A stretch of DNA of 64,000 nt from Crambe crambe (taxonomy: Eukaryota; Porifera; Demospongiae; Poecilosclerida; Crambeidae): NCBI GenBank assembly GCA_963924555.1, contig OZ004581.1, positions 6,983,338 through 7,047,337 of the forward strand, given 5' to 3'. Below, one piece after another: positions 11,644-22,570 of the stretch. The stretch's first letter is position 1, and every line of letters starts with the position of its first letter. Under the pieces are notes generated by a model. It was not told where the DNA came from. It saw only the letters and a program-made list of their open reading frames with translations, and did no database searches. The position numbers and the translations under genes are program-made.

Positions 11644-11971
11644 ATGCTTTCCCACAAAACCCTACATACGTAGCTTATTGGCAAGCTAAAGTGTGTCATT
11701 CCACATTTAATTTTTTATACCACGTGTTGTAGCTAATAACATTGTTTTGTGTGTGTGTGTTTATTTTAATGTACTGTCCATACAAACATGTATGCTACCT
11801 TACCATGTTTGCTACTTTACTTCTTTTGACTATTGATATGTATGTACATATAGTTGTCATAGCATTTTTTTTCATGTGCTTTTTTCATGCAAAATATTAT
11901 CGATGCAATTATAGGCAAAGAACTCACTAATGCACTGGTCCACAGACACTCCTTTTTTTTCCTCCCTGTCC

Positions 11972-12010
11972 TCCCCCCCCCCCTCCCCCCCCCCCCCCCC
12001 CCCCCCCCCC
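11972..12010 (+). repeat. Poly-C tract
   Basis: An almost pure cytosine run interrupted by a T, followed by a short ACC array. The partner duplication has only a short C-rich stretch at the same place (32540), so the run expanded in this copy. G-quadruplex formation on the minus strand is possible. Confidence 0.9.
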
Positions 12011-12158
12011 ACCACCACCACCCATATGAGAATTAATGCTTAAACTCTCACATGCTAACATTGTTAAGTACATTAAGAAGCCATGTATGGCCAAAGCTTA
12101 AGGGAAGCAGTAGTTATACAAAATATACCCCATGTAGATTCGGCTAGAGTAGTAACAA

Positions 12159-13172
12159 ACCTCAAGATGTACTCCCAGAACATGTGAAGAAGTATGTCAA
12201 CAGGGAGAAGAGTATCATAATGCATCAACAAAGAGTGCTACAGCAGCCATTGCACAAAGGAATGGGGGGACATATTCAGAGCTGATGAGGCTGCCTTATT
12301 TTGACATTGTCCGGTCATCCACAACTGATCCTACATATGCACACATTTTTACTTGGAATGGAGAGGCAAGAAACAGAACTCAATCTTGATCCAACCCATC
12401 AGAAAGAGTTTGTGAGAAGAGTACGTAGCTATAAAGAGTGTAAGGGTTCCTTATGATGTAGAAAGGCTACCAAGCAACCATACGTATTTGACGCAGGTGA
12501 GGAGCCAAGTGGGGTCACTGCAGCACAGTGAAAATTATACATCATCACTTATGCCAGAATATGCATGCATGCATGTTACTGTATAAGCTCTTTTCAGACC
12601 ATGGTTAAAAGTGCTATCAGAAATCGTTACACTATTGATATCTCTGAAGTATTAGGCAATTACTCAGTAGATTAATTAAGATATACGTAATGATAGAGAA
12701 AGCACACACAGCATATTATGGTATCTACGTAACCCAAGTCCCCTGATACAACATGACATATCATGACATCACATTAGTTACTAATAGCTAACTACATGAT
12801 TAGATATTACCACATAAGTACAACAGTACATAGTACAAAAGGTCTCACTATAATCTCCTACGTATGTATTTTGAGTTATGATCAAGTTGATTTACTCCAC
12901 AAATTGCTACATGATCATCAATTACTTTTTTTACAAATGTATGGAGTTACCGTGAATTACCATACATACATCGAGTCTCCATCCACATGATGCAGAATAT
13001 CATTCTTGATCTTGGTCCTCTCAACTCCTTTTGGTACTTTCAATATGAACACTTGAATGTACCGAACAGCAACAGGAATGTTGAAATGGAGGTAGCAAAG
13101 AGATTTGTGCCAGAAATGTCACTGGATCTTTCCAGTATGGGCATTCAAATTTGCAAAGACATCAGAGTCTGA
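12159..13172 (+). pseudogene. Relic of a CACTA/EnSpm (tnp2-type) transposase
   Basis: No long frame remains. Two blocks recall tnp2 transposases: around 12285-12340 the translation LPYFDIVRSSTTDPT matches the family's LPYFDxxRxxTxDPMHN region, and around 13000-13110 ILDLGPLNSFWYFQYE matches the DYGPxxSFWxFxFER block near the C-terminal part. Stops and frame changes separate them. The relic begins exactly where the segmental duplication ends. The remaining sequence between the blocks is unassigned. Confidence 0.45.
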
Positions 13173-13391
13173 GCGGGTGATGCCATTTTTGCACTTCCTC
13201 CTGCTTTTCCCTACATCTCAATGCCCTACCTTTCTGCTTCTGTACACATTCACTAAACAATCATTGACTCTGACTTTTTCTGTTTTCTTCTGTTTCTATG
13301 AGGGTTTAACTGTCTTATAAATATTGTCATGGCAATTGTGATGTCATCCTTGAGACAGCTCAGTATTTGTGACTCAATATGATCTCTCTCT

Positions 13392-13474
13392 CTTCTTCTT
13401 CTTCTTCTTCTTCTTCTTGAAGAAGAAGAAGAAGAAGAAGAAGAAGAAGAAGAAGAAGAAGAAGAAGAAGAAGA
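13392..13474. repeat. Self-complementary (CTT)n/(GAA)n microsatellite
   Basis: About nine CTT units switch directly to about eighteen GAA units with no spacer, giving a perfect hairpin-forming inverted microsatellite. Confidence 0.95.
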
Positions 13475-13867
13475 GCTGCAACTGCTTATGTATTTAATAT
13501 GTATAGCTAGCTACTATACCTTATCTTACTCTGGCTATTTATATACGTAGGTTAATTTCATAAGTCTTTGTGTAGCTAGCTACTTTCAAATCATTATAAA
13601 TCTAGAATTATGCACTAACAGTGCTTGATAAAGCTATAGGTGGTTAGCTAGACTTACAAAGTGTATAGCTACGCCAGCTACTCAATTGGTACCATAATTA
13701 ATTTACCTTTAAAATATTTTAATATCATCTGAAGTGGACAGAAATATTTACAAATAAAAATTGATGCATAGTGTTAAATACAAGTCAGCTAGCTACAATA
13801 GCTAGATACAAAACACAAACATTTAGTGCGTGTTAAAGTATGAGTGAAATGAGTATATAGACTTATC
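13475..13867. other. 3' flank of the minus-strand beta-helix gene, nothing else seen
   Basis: AT-rich with scattered TAGCTAGC motifs. It probably holds the 3' UTR and polyadenylation region of the gene ending at 13868; I cannot fix the cleavage site. Confidence 0.4.
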
Positions 13868-16800
13868 TCAATTCTCTAGTAAAGGCTCACGAATATCTAT
13901 GACAGTTTTAGTAATGACTTTATGTGTATCTTGCGGAGGTTTGACAGCCAGACCATCCATCAAAATTTCAGCCTCTTTTTTATTAGTTAAAGCTGATATT
14001 TTTATTCTTATTTTGAGCCATATTGCTGACTTAGCTATGTAACAGATATGGAAGTGGTATGCAATGATACCAAGCATAAGGACAAACACCATTCCAATTA
14101 GCGAATAAACCAATGCTGCTGAATTAGCATCAGCTAGAGCAAGAGCAGAGAGAGCAACGAGATTTAAGTATACCGAAGCCTCTATAATGTTGTTGAGAGT
14201 TTTCTTGTATATTCTAGCAGAGAGCCAAGCTATCACCACAATGCCAGTGAATGTTATGTTGATTGCAAGTAGACTCTTCTTCGTTCCACCAAGCGAGTTG
14301 AATGAGAATACTATGTAGAGAACACAGCGAACAAGTAGTAGGAATCCAGTCCAGTAGCGTGTGTGAGCCTTGTATGGGGCATAATAGGAATCCAATAGTG
14401 GTTTGAGCTTGCGAGAAAGTTTACCCAAGTATCTGTAAAATTTGAAGCCCAGTAGGAGAAGGAGTGTGTAAGGAAGAAAGAAAAAGACAAGGATAAGTGA
14501 AGTTACCACAGTAAGAGCAAGATGTCTTGACTGTAAGTAGGGAATGTTTGCATCTTTTAACCAAACAGTGACTGTCTTGTTGGGGTAGTCCAAATGCACA
14601 GATGAATACACATCAATGATAACCTTCAAGATCTTTGTGTAAGACATAAGCAAGAGAGTGGCTAAGACTGCTATAGGGTTATGTCCTATGAGTTTTGTCA
14701 TTGTTATGGAATATCTGCTGGTGACAATAATCACACTTATCAGGAACCAGATGTAGAGAGGGAAAGCAAACTGAAGCCAAGTTTGTATGTATGCATCCAT
14801 TTCATCGTAAAAACAGACTTCAAAACCTAAATCAAGGTTCAACCAGGCTATGAACACAGTCAAAACGTTTGGTGTGCTAGTTGGAAAGAATATCATCTTG
14901 TTAACTTGGACTGTGTTGGCATAGAGTATCAAACTATTGATCATTCCAGTAGCAACTGTCAGTTTTAAGACAGAGAGAAATATGACAAGGATGATACCAG
15001 CAGCAGCAAAAGCAAAGAGTAGACCCAAGTAAGTATTTGGGCACACTTGACACTTGAAACCACCCAATAAGAGACTATGGTTAGCCTTGCAACTTCCACA
15101 AAGAAGACCACCACGATTTGCATTGCACTGAGCATCCAAGTTATCTAATGTAATATTGACAGCATCACTTTTACAGTAATCGGTTGGACATGTCTTGTAG
15201 AGTATTAGCCCAGCATAAGATCCATTACTATTTAAAGTACCCATCCAAAATTTTGAGCTAGATTTTTTTCTTATGTAAACGCTGTCATCTATTATGCACT
15301 CCGCTTCATAGAATTGTAATCGTTCTTCGCAGATACACTCTTGACCAGATAGAGCAAAGGCACTGGGACATTGTAGTAGTGCCACACTGATTACTGCTCG
15401 TGCCCGTCCTGTATCTCGGCAGGGACCATCAGGATAGAGTATTATTGTTTCATGTTCTTGAGTGGAATATAAACTGTATGAAAGATTAGAGCATTGACCA
15501 TCAAGAAATTGTGAATTCTGCTGTAATTTTAATGCTGCTGTTTCACTAACTTTGGCTGTAACTACAGTTGAGGTGCTGCTTCTCATTTGATCCAAAGCTA
15601 AGAGAGAGATGTTAAATCTTTGGCCTCTGTTAACAACAAGATTTCTTGCTTCAGAGCAAATGTAAGTCTTGCTATTTACACAGAAACATAACTGGTATGG
15701 TCGTGATGTTATTGCTTTTGTTGCATTATCTTGAATTTCAACATGCAGCAGGTATCTGCTTTGGAATACCTTGTAGGGAAGCATACTGTTTTCTCTCCGA
15801 GCATCTGAGGATTTAATGATTTGCAATTGACACCTGTCTAATAGTCCTCCATAGAGAAAACTTCCATCTCTAAGAGCAGAATCGTTATATGAATTCATTT
15901 TAGTAGTGATGTAATACTTGCTCTGTGTGGATACAATTCCTTCCAACTTTAGAAAACAGTATGGCAATTCGATCAGATTAGTGTTGTTTTCTAATATATC
16001 CAAATTGCATTGAATGGGAACTGTCGTGTCTTCGTAGTAAAGGACTCCGCCATATTGAAAGGCATGGTTGCATAGTGTGGTAAAATTCACACGCTGTTCT
16101 ATCTTTAAAATTGCTGTGCTTCTCAAGTAAATTGCACCTCCATTTTGTGCTGAGTTGAAGTCGAATGTTGCTATAGTGTTGAACATAAAATTGATGTCAG
16201 TGCCAACAGCATAAAGTGCTCCACCATCTGTATCTGCTGAGTTGTGGGTGAATCTAGCTGTTCCATTGAATGTCAGCTTAGTTCCAAATAAGGAAAAAAT
16301 GGCCCCTCCAATTAAACCACTATTATTTCTAAATAAAGTGTGACCTGTGAAGAATAGAGAGGAACTTCTGGAGTAAATTCCTCCACCACTTATTCCCGTA
16401 TTATCTATGATTCGTGTAACTCCAACAAATGCCATGCTGCCATCCAATACACAAAGAGCACTTGCAGAATTTTGTTCAATATTGATTCCTTCAAAGTACA
16501 TTACATTTCTTCCTGTGTTTTCGATATATATTGCACCACCACACTGCTTTGCTGTGTTATTAACAAAGTTTGCCGAAATTATCACATTGTTATTTTCAAC
16601 CTGGTTACTAATATAAAGTCCACCACCTTGATTCCATGCGATGTTGTCAAAGAAGTTCAATTGCCCTTGACTATATATATCAGTGACTAGTCTCACTCTA
16701 GAGGATTCAACGTACATCCCTCCCCCAAGCTCTGCAATATTCCCAGTAAAGATAAGAACACCATTTATTTCTGCATTGCTGCCAGCCAGGTAGAGTCCTC

Positions 16801-18079
16801 CACCATAGTTAGCTCTGTTCTTAACAAATTGAACGTTGCCGGAGAGAATAAAGTGTGAAAAGTAGACATGAATGGCTCCTCCTGCAGCATTTTTAAAACT
16901 TTTCACAGTGTTATTGATGAAATAGCTATAGCCTATTAAAGTAAGTGTCCTTGGAGGATGAGATGATATGAAGTGTATGGCTGCACCTTTAGTTGCTATA
17001 TTGCTGGAGAAATGGTGATTAGAGGAATTATTAGTGTTCCTTTTGCCCAGAGTCAGGTAGCCGTTTTCACAGTGAATTGCCCCACCCCATGCAACTGCAG
17101 TGTTGCTGGTGAAATTCAAGTATCTGGTGTTAGAAAATACACTCGAGTAAATAATAAACATTCCTCCTCCAATTTGTGCTGTGTTAAATCTGAATTCAAT
17201 AACACTTAATCCATCGAAAATTGCTGTGGAATTACGTAATAATAAACCTGCACCCCTCTTAGCAAAGTTGAAGGAAAATGTGGTACCAATTTCATGAGCT
17301 CCAGTTATATTGATGGCACTGGAGATGCAATAAATAGCACCTCCTTCCCATGTGGCAAAATTTCGGCTGAATAGATTTGACCAAGTTCCTCCAATCACTA
17401 ATGCACTCTTTGATGCATAAACAGCACCACCACGAAATTTCGCTAAATTTTGTAGAAATAGATTATCAGTGAGGTTTAAAAAGCTGCTATCTGCATATAT
17501 AGCTCCTCCATACTTTCCCGTACTTCCTTGAAAGACACACTGCATAATAATTATAGCAGACCTTGTAGAATATATTGCTCTCACAAATGGCTTATTAAGA
17601 TCAATGCTGCCCTGAAATAAAGAGTTGGAAATTAGAATGTCTCTGCTGTCAGTTAATTTCAAGACTGATGAACTTTGGTTAAATTTCAGCTGGTTGGGGT
17701 AGAATACAAATTTTAGTCCTTCTATTTTGAAATTTCTCACATTCTTGCACGAAATTGTGATTCCTTTTCTGCATGCAATGATTATGTTTGTATCATTTCC
17801 TTCATTCCTGAAAGTTATATTGGAAACATTGATCAAGTTGACTTCAATTTGTAGAGTATAGTTCCCAGCGAAGAATAAAAATACAGATCCCGTAGTGAGG
17901 TATACATCTTTGTTCTTTATGTAATGGTCTAAAGTCAAGCAGGTCTCATTTCCATCTGGGCAGGTGATATTAGAAGAATCATTAGGCAAAACATAACGAA
18001 TGGAAGGTTTTAAACCACTCCTTACTGATACCAATACTAAATTCAGTATGAATAAGGATGCTAGGCAATGTATCTTCAT
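13868..18079 (-). CDS. Beta-helix repeat, Cys-rich neck, polytopic membrane protein (copy B, diverged)
   Basis: A 1403-residue intronless frame with the same plan as the proteins at 7477 and 28155: signal peptide (LFILNLVLVSVRS), an extracellular Gly-Gly beta-helix of about sixteen coils with many NxS/T sequons, a Cys-rich neck (LLCGSCK, FKCQVC) and eight to ten membrane helices, ending REPLLEN. The ectodomain has diverged clearly from the other two, while the membrane domain is better kept; LDSYYAPY, TRYWTGFLLLVRC and KLIGHNPIAVLATLLLMSY are unchanged. Conservation concentrated in the membrane part suggests a shared transport or signalling mechanism with different outside ligands. The gene is on the opposite strand, between the two near-identical copies, and is not part of their segmental duplication. 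Confidence 0.85.
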   Translation of the reverse strand: MKIHCLASLFILNLVLVSVRSGLKPSIRYVLPNDSSNITCPDGNETCLTLDHYIKNKDVYLTTGSVFLFFAGNYTLQIEVNLINVSNITFRNEGNDTNIIIACRKGITISCKNVRNFKIEGLKFVFYPNQLKFNQSSSVLKLTDSRDILISNSLFQGSIDLNKPFVRAIYSTRSAIIIMQCVFQGSTGKYGGAIYADSSFLNLTDNLFLQNLAKFRGGAVYASKSALVIGGTWSNLFSRNFATWEGGAIYCISSAINITGAHEIGTTFSFNFAKRGAGLLLRNSTAIFDGLSVIEFRFNTAQIGGGMFIIYSSVFSNTRYLNFTSNTAVAWGGAIHCENGYLTLGKRNTNNSSNHHFSSNIATKGAAIHFISSHPPRTLTLIGYSYFINNTVKSFKNAAGGAIHVYFSHFILSGNVQFVKNRANYGGGLYLAGSNAEINGVLIFTGNIAELGGGMYVESSRVRLVTDIYSQGQLNFFDNIAWNQGGGLYISNQVENNNVIISANFVNNTAKQCGGAIYIENTGRNVMYFEGINIEQNSASALCVLDGSMAFVGVTRIIDNTGISGGGIYSRSSSLFFTGHTLFRNNSGLIGGAIFSLFGTKLTFNGTARFTHNSADTDGGALYAVGTDINFMFNTIATFDFNSAQNGGAIYLRSTAILKIEQRVNFTTLCNHAFQYGGVLYYEDTTVPIQCNLDILENNTNLIELPYCFLKLEGIVSTQSKYYITTKMNSYNDSALRDGSFLYGGLLDRCQLQIIKSSDARRENSMLPYKVFQSRYLLHVEIQDNATKAITSRPYQLCFCVNSKTYICSEARNLVVNRGQRFNISLLALDQMRSSTSTVVTAKVSETAALKLQQNSQFLDGQCSNLSYSLYSTQEHETIILYPDGPCRDTGRARAVISVALLQCPSAFALSGQECICEERLQFYEAECIIDDSVYIRKKSSSKFWMGTLNSNGSYAGLILYKTCPTDYCKSDAVNITLDNLDAQCNANRGGLLCGSCKANHSLLLGGFKCQVCPNTYLGLLFAFAAAGIILVIFLSVLKLTVATGMINSLILYANTVQVNKMIFFPTSTPNVLTVFIAWLNLDLGFEVCFYDEMDAYIQTWLQFAFPLYIWFLISVIIVTSRYSITMTKLIGHNPIAVLATLLLMSYTKILKVIIDVYSSVHLDYPNKTVTVWLKDANIPYLQSRHLALTVVTSLILVFFFLPYTLLLLLGFKFYRYLGKLSRKLKPLLDSYYAPYKAHTRYWTGFLLLVRCVLYIVFSFNSLGGTKKSLLAINITFTGIVVIAWLSARIYKKTLNNIIEASVYLNLVALSALALADANSAALVYSLIGMVFVLMLGIIAYHFHICYIAKSAIWLKIRIKISALTNKKEAEILMDGLAVKPPQDTHKVITKTVIDIREPLLEN

Positions 18080-18149
18080 CCTCGTTAGTACAGTTTGACT
18101 GCTGATCTGATAGCTATAAGTATGTAAGTCTATATGATGAAAATGAGTT

Positions 18150-18159
18150 CTTTTATAGT
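18150..18159 (-). promoter_or_regulatory. TATA box of the minus-strand beta-helix gene
   Basis: On the minus strand CTATAAAAGA lies about 75 bases before the ATG at 18079, matching the spacing at the paralogues. Confidence 0.5.
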
Positions 18160-18382
18160 CATGGCATAGCTACCGTGTATACAAAATTGACTATGCATGT
18201 AGCTATGTATACTTCAAAATTTTCCCAAAGACTCTCTTTACGGCCCAATTGGCAACCCAGATTATTATTTACAATAACCAGCAATTCACAGTTTCCCAGT
18301 AACTAGCTACTGTTATGAAAAAGAAAAAATGATCTTATGAGAAACATATCTAGTCTGATATGTATATAATTATCTCATCCTG

Positions 18383-18727
18383 TAGCCTCGTCCCCAGGCT
18401 CTATTGAAAATAGAGCCTGGTATTAATCATTTGCGCATGCGTGTAGTATACAGGCAATAACCTGAAAGTTTACGGAGTGAGATTCCTTTCTCCTTTTCTT
18501 TATTATTTTTATCCTGTTTTTCTGTATCATTCACTACTGCAGTACTTATGGTCCAAAAAAGACAGTCTTTAGGCTGGTTTTATTGTTTCGGTGTTTCAAT
18601 GAATAAACATCCATTTACAGAGAGTGTATGAATAATATACGGAAGCCTCAGAATTCTGAGGCTAATGCAAACAACTGATACCAGGCTCTCTTTTAGACAG
18701 GTCGCAAGAGTGCCTGAGCCGAGGCTA
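18383..18727. mobile_element. MITE, 345 bp, TAGCCTCG termini
   Basis: The left end TAGCCTCGTCCCCAGGC and the reverse complement of the right end TAGCCTCGGCTCAGGC pair. A second inner repeat, CAGGCTCT..., occurs as an adjacent inverted pair (GCTCTATTGAAAATAGAGC) and again near 18684. Non-coding, probably hAT-derived from its ends. Confidence 0.6.
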
Positions 18728-19262
18728 CTCATGCCTGTAGCTAGCTAAGTTTGGAACATCTACGTAATAGCTAGTACAGCAATCACTTTGCCACAGAGCA
18801 TTGCCTCATCATAGCTGTATGCCTATTGGCTATTACATTATAATAATTATATCTAGTTTTTCAATCTGACAAAATTGTGATTAAAATTTCCTTATAGCTA
18901 TAAACACAAATGGAAAGTAATGAGTACCCAATCCTGGCACTTCTACTCATGACCACTAGCTACATGTTATCTAGCTAAGTGAACTGTGTACAAGAAACCT
19001 AACCACTTCTTGTTCCGGGGAAAACCCCTAAAGTTGCTAGGCAACTAATGTGAAAAATGCATTATTGGTCCACCTCTCCATGCAATAGCCCCTTTGGTAA
19101 ACATGCAGTTGGACCTCCTCTCTGCACCATGCAATACTGCACACCTATTGACCAATCAGATTGCTGCTTAGTTAGGTGAGATAGACACTATTAAAGAAAC
19201 TCTCCTGGTCTCGTTCCCTTTCTGCCAAAATTAATGAGATCACAAATTGTCCCTTATGATGT
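18728..19262. other. Intergenic, no gene seen
   Basis: AT-rich with no domain signature. The last part (about 19195-19262) shows weak similarity to spacer sequence next to the TRIM-NHL copies, in line with the RING fragment that follows. Confidence 0.35.
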
Positions 19263-19394
19263 GGAATGCTGACTGGAGGCCTGCTACTCCATTGGCATAT
19301 GGCCTGATAACGGGAGGGGCAAGTCGGGGAGAGTTGCCCCTGCTGGTCTTGGATTGAGCTGGTCTTTTAGTTTCTTGATGACTTCTTCAGCCAT
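19263..19394 (-). pseudogene. TRIM-NHL gene fragment: N-terminus with a deleted RING
   Basis: On the minus strand the start MAEEVIKKLKDQLN matches the first 14 residues of the intact TRIM-NHL protein (55963-58068). The sequence then jumps to the part encoding the end of the RING, so the zinc-binding core is deleted. It lies downstream of the NHL relic at 20940-21875 in the minus-strand sense, so it belongs to a separate decayed copy rather than being that relic's 5' end. Confidence 0.75.
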
Positions 19395-20310
19395 ACCTAT
19401 AGCTACCTGTTCTCTTTCTTGCCTCAAGCTGCTGCTGGAGGTTGCATCTTCTCTCTCATGCGGTTGTGAGATACAATCTTGCAACTCACCATGCACTTGA
19501 TGGTTCCATTAACAGGAGGTGGTTGCTCCATCTCAGCCAAAGACAGGAAGAGACCACATCCAGTATCACAAGTGAAGTCCAATGGCAGAGAGAACAAGAC
19601 AGTAGCTTTTTAGTATCTGGTCTATAGCCACATTTAGCTACTTCATAGCACTAGCCATTTAATAGTGCCTGAGCTTAAATATTATGATCATTATCACTGA
19701 TATATAGCTATGAGTTACATCACATTAACAGTACAGATGTAGCAGGCTATCTGGACGTGTTAAAGTATATTATAATTATTACCAGTGGTATAATTTGAAC
19801 TGCGAATTTTGCAGTAATTAACAGCCAATGGTACATGGTCGGGCATAAAATTTTAGCAAAAGGTCAAGATGACAAGTTGTTGTACAGTATTAAGCCCTGC
19901 AGGATAAAGATTACAGTCTGTGGGGGGGGGAGCTGGAGGATTTATTAAGCTCTGTCAGTTGCCACCACGTAAAAGGGTTGCTGCCACCAAGATTCTGTCT
20001 ATGGCCCCAGCCAGTTTTACCCAGCGAATAGATAACTATTAAATTATTATTCACTTGAGTAAGACAAAATCAACAGAAAAAATGAGGTGGATACTTTTAT
20101 ACCCTTCACCTCGTCAAACTAAACATAGTAACACACACAGCCATGGAAGGTTCTGGAACCTGAGTTCGTCAACACATACAACATATTCACACACACATAA
20201 GACATTGATGACAGGTGACACATAATAATGATTAGAACATGCGGGAACAAGGATTAACACATACACAAGATGACACATACACACGAACACAAATTAGCAC
20301 AAGTAAGGAA

Positions 20311-20611
20311 AAAAGCATTTCGTGAAATGAAAAAAGATGTAGGGATGACCACTGCTCAAAAAAGTAAGGAAATAAGAAGGATGGAAATGGGATCAATCTT
20401 TGTTCTGTACATCCAGCCAACAATCCCTACATATACATTGGGTAGCTTCAGATTATAGTGTAGTAATGTACGTATATGTAGGGATTGTTGGCTGGATATA
20501 CAGAACAAAGATTGATCCCATTTCCATCCTTCTTGTTTCCTTATTTTTTTGAGCAGTGGTCATCCCTACATCTTTTTTCATTTCACGAAATGCTTTTTCC
20601 CTTACTTGTTC
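20311..20611. mobile_element. Palindromic MITE with ~130-bp arms (full-length copy)
   Basis: The left arm (GCATTTCGTGAAATGAAAAA, GATGTAGGGATGACC, CAGCCAACAATCCCTACATA) is repeated in reverse complement from about 20470 to 20605, with a loop of roughly 30 bases holding TTCAGATTATAGTGTAGTAA. Part copies lie at 5740-5925 and on both sides of the Gypsy insertion. Transcription through it would give a long hairpin RNA. Confidence 0.85.
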
Positions 20612-20939
20612 CTGGTCTTTTTTCCTCTCTTTTATGGTTTTAGCTATGTATAGAGTTCACTCTTCTATGTGTATGCAGGGACAGATGAAAGAAGAATAGT
20701 TCTCCAATAGTTCTCCAGCATACCAGCCCAATCATTATCAACGAGTCAAGGTTGCGCTATACTTGGAGGTCGAAGGAAGGTGCTGAAATAGAGTCTAGAA
20801 TTATATATATGTACATACATGCATACATTCATTACACGTGGTGATACAAAATTATACACATACACATGTACATTAGAATTCCCCTACATGGCGCTGCCAT
20901 GGGTCACCTCACATGGAGGCCGTCCCTCCACACAGTCAC

Positions 20940-21875
20940 TAAAAGATTTGAATTCTATCATTTCCAGTATCACATATATACACCACTCCACAGTTATCCA
21001 CTGCTAGTCCATTAAATTCTCCTGGTCCCTTTCCCTTTCCTCCAAATGAGGTCACAAACTGTCCCTCGGAGGTGAACACAGAGATACGATGATTGTAAGT
21101 ATCACTGACCTATACAATACCATTCCTGTCAACAGCAACACCATCAAGGGAATTGAGTTCTCCTCTACCCTCACCATGCCTCCCAAACATCTTCAAGAAT
21201 TGCCCCTTGGCTGTGAAGACTTGAATGCAATGATTACCACTATCAGCAACATACGCGTTCCCAGTGCTGTCACAGGAAATAGCACAAGGATAATCAAACT
21301 GTCCCTTGCCGTTGCCTTCCCTCCCAAAGGTGCTGGAGGAGGTGAGGTCAGAGTTTAAAACTTGAACATGATGGTTAAAAGTATTCAGCACATAATGCAA
21401 TTCCGAAGGGATTGTAGAACTGGAGAGGTCCATTATCTCTTAGTTTATTGCCCACTGCTGTGAGGAACTGGCCATCTGCAGTGAACTTTTGAATGCGATT
21501 ATTGCTTCTATCTGCTACTAGAATATTCCCATCATTATCTACTGTCACTCCACGAGGGTCTTCAAACTGTCCCTGACCAGAGCCATGTGTTCCAAATGAT
21601 CGGAGCTTCTCACCACTGGGAGTAAAGATAGAAACACAATGTCCTTCTCTTTCAGTGACAATTACCTCCCCTCTCTTGTTGACTGCTACTCCGAAAGGTT
21701 CCAAAATTCCACCAATAGTTAGAATTGAAGCTCCAAGTTTTTCAGCTGACGACTTCGAACTCACAGCCACAGAAAAAGGACTTCCTTTGATGTGTTGTTT
21801 ATTGACCTTGATGTGTAGCTGGTGTCTCCCCTTCAATGTAGGCTGATAACTGATTTCATACAGGTTAAATCCCTT
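20940..21875 (-). pseudogene. TRIM-NHL relic: filamin-like end plus NHL repeats
   Basis: Two overlapping minus-strand frames (21887-21375 and 21433-21110) carry NHL repeats with the same wording as the intact gene (GVTVDNDGNILVADRSNNRI, GNAYVADSGNHCIQVF). A frameshift and a deletion near 21380-21430 break the frame, and the last repeat (about 20940-21110) continues with a stop. The RING, B-box and coiled coil are missing; a foldback element abuts the truncated 5' end at about 21876. Confidence 0.85.
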
Positions 21876-21893
21876 ACCCATCACCAAGTATGA

Positions 21894-21933
21894 GATACTA
21901 TTCCTACTTCACTAGTGAAGTAGGAATAGTATC
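21894..21933. repeat. Perfect 40-bp palindrome
   Basis: GATACTATTCCTACTTCACT is followed immediately by its exact reverse complement. The half-site ACTATTCCTACTTCACT also occurs in both arms of the foldback at 25066-25463, and the preceding CCCTTACCCATCACCAA occurs there and at 22149, so these belong to one MITE family. Confidence 0.9.
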
Positions 21934-22267
21934 TTGTACTTGATTATAGAATATCTACTAGTGAATGAATGCAAAAAATTTCTTAGAAATAAAATGTGAA
22001 GTAGGCCCCAAATTTAGCACATAGCTATTACAACTGCAGCTTCATTATGAAACCATGCACTGCAGCATCAAAGCAGTAGCTATGGCCCCAAAATCTAGCT
22101 GGAATATGTACTATAACTGCATGCAAGAGAGTGAACTTAGTGAAGTAATCCCTTACCCATCACCAAGTACGAGATACGTACTATTCAACAGTTAGAAGCA
22201 CTATAATAGCAGATATCTGCTAATTAAGGTTTCATTATTGGCACTGAGAGTTTGTTGTGAAGTTTAC

Positions 22268-22468
<201 letters not shown>

Positions 22469-22570
22469 AATAACAGGTTTTAATGAAGTTGTTCTCCAGG
22501 AATTGAATTCTCTGAAGGCATATATCACTGCTACAACTTGTTCTGAATTTTGTCGGTCCGGTGGATAGCT

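Larger units (their letters stand above)
6266..12158 (+). repeat. Segmental duplication, copy 1 (partner 27410-32692, direct)
   Basis: Homology starts at GTTATCCACAGTTGAATGAA and runs through the upstream region, the TATA box, the whole membrane-protein gene and its 3' flank. It ends near GTAGTAAC, where this copy meets a CACTA-transposase relic and the partner meets a LINE relic. Copy 1 is longer mainly because of a larger tandem array before the gene and a long poly-C tract after it. Confidence 0.85.
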
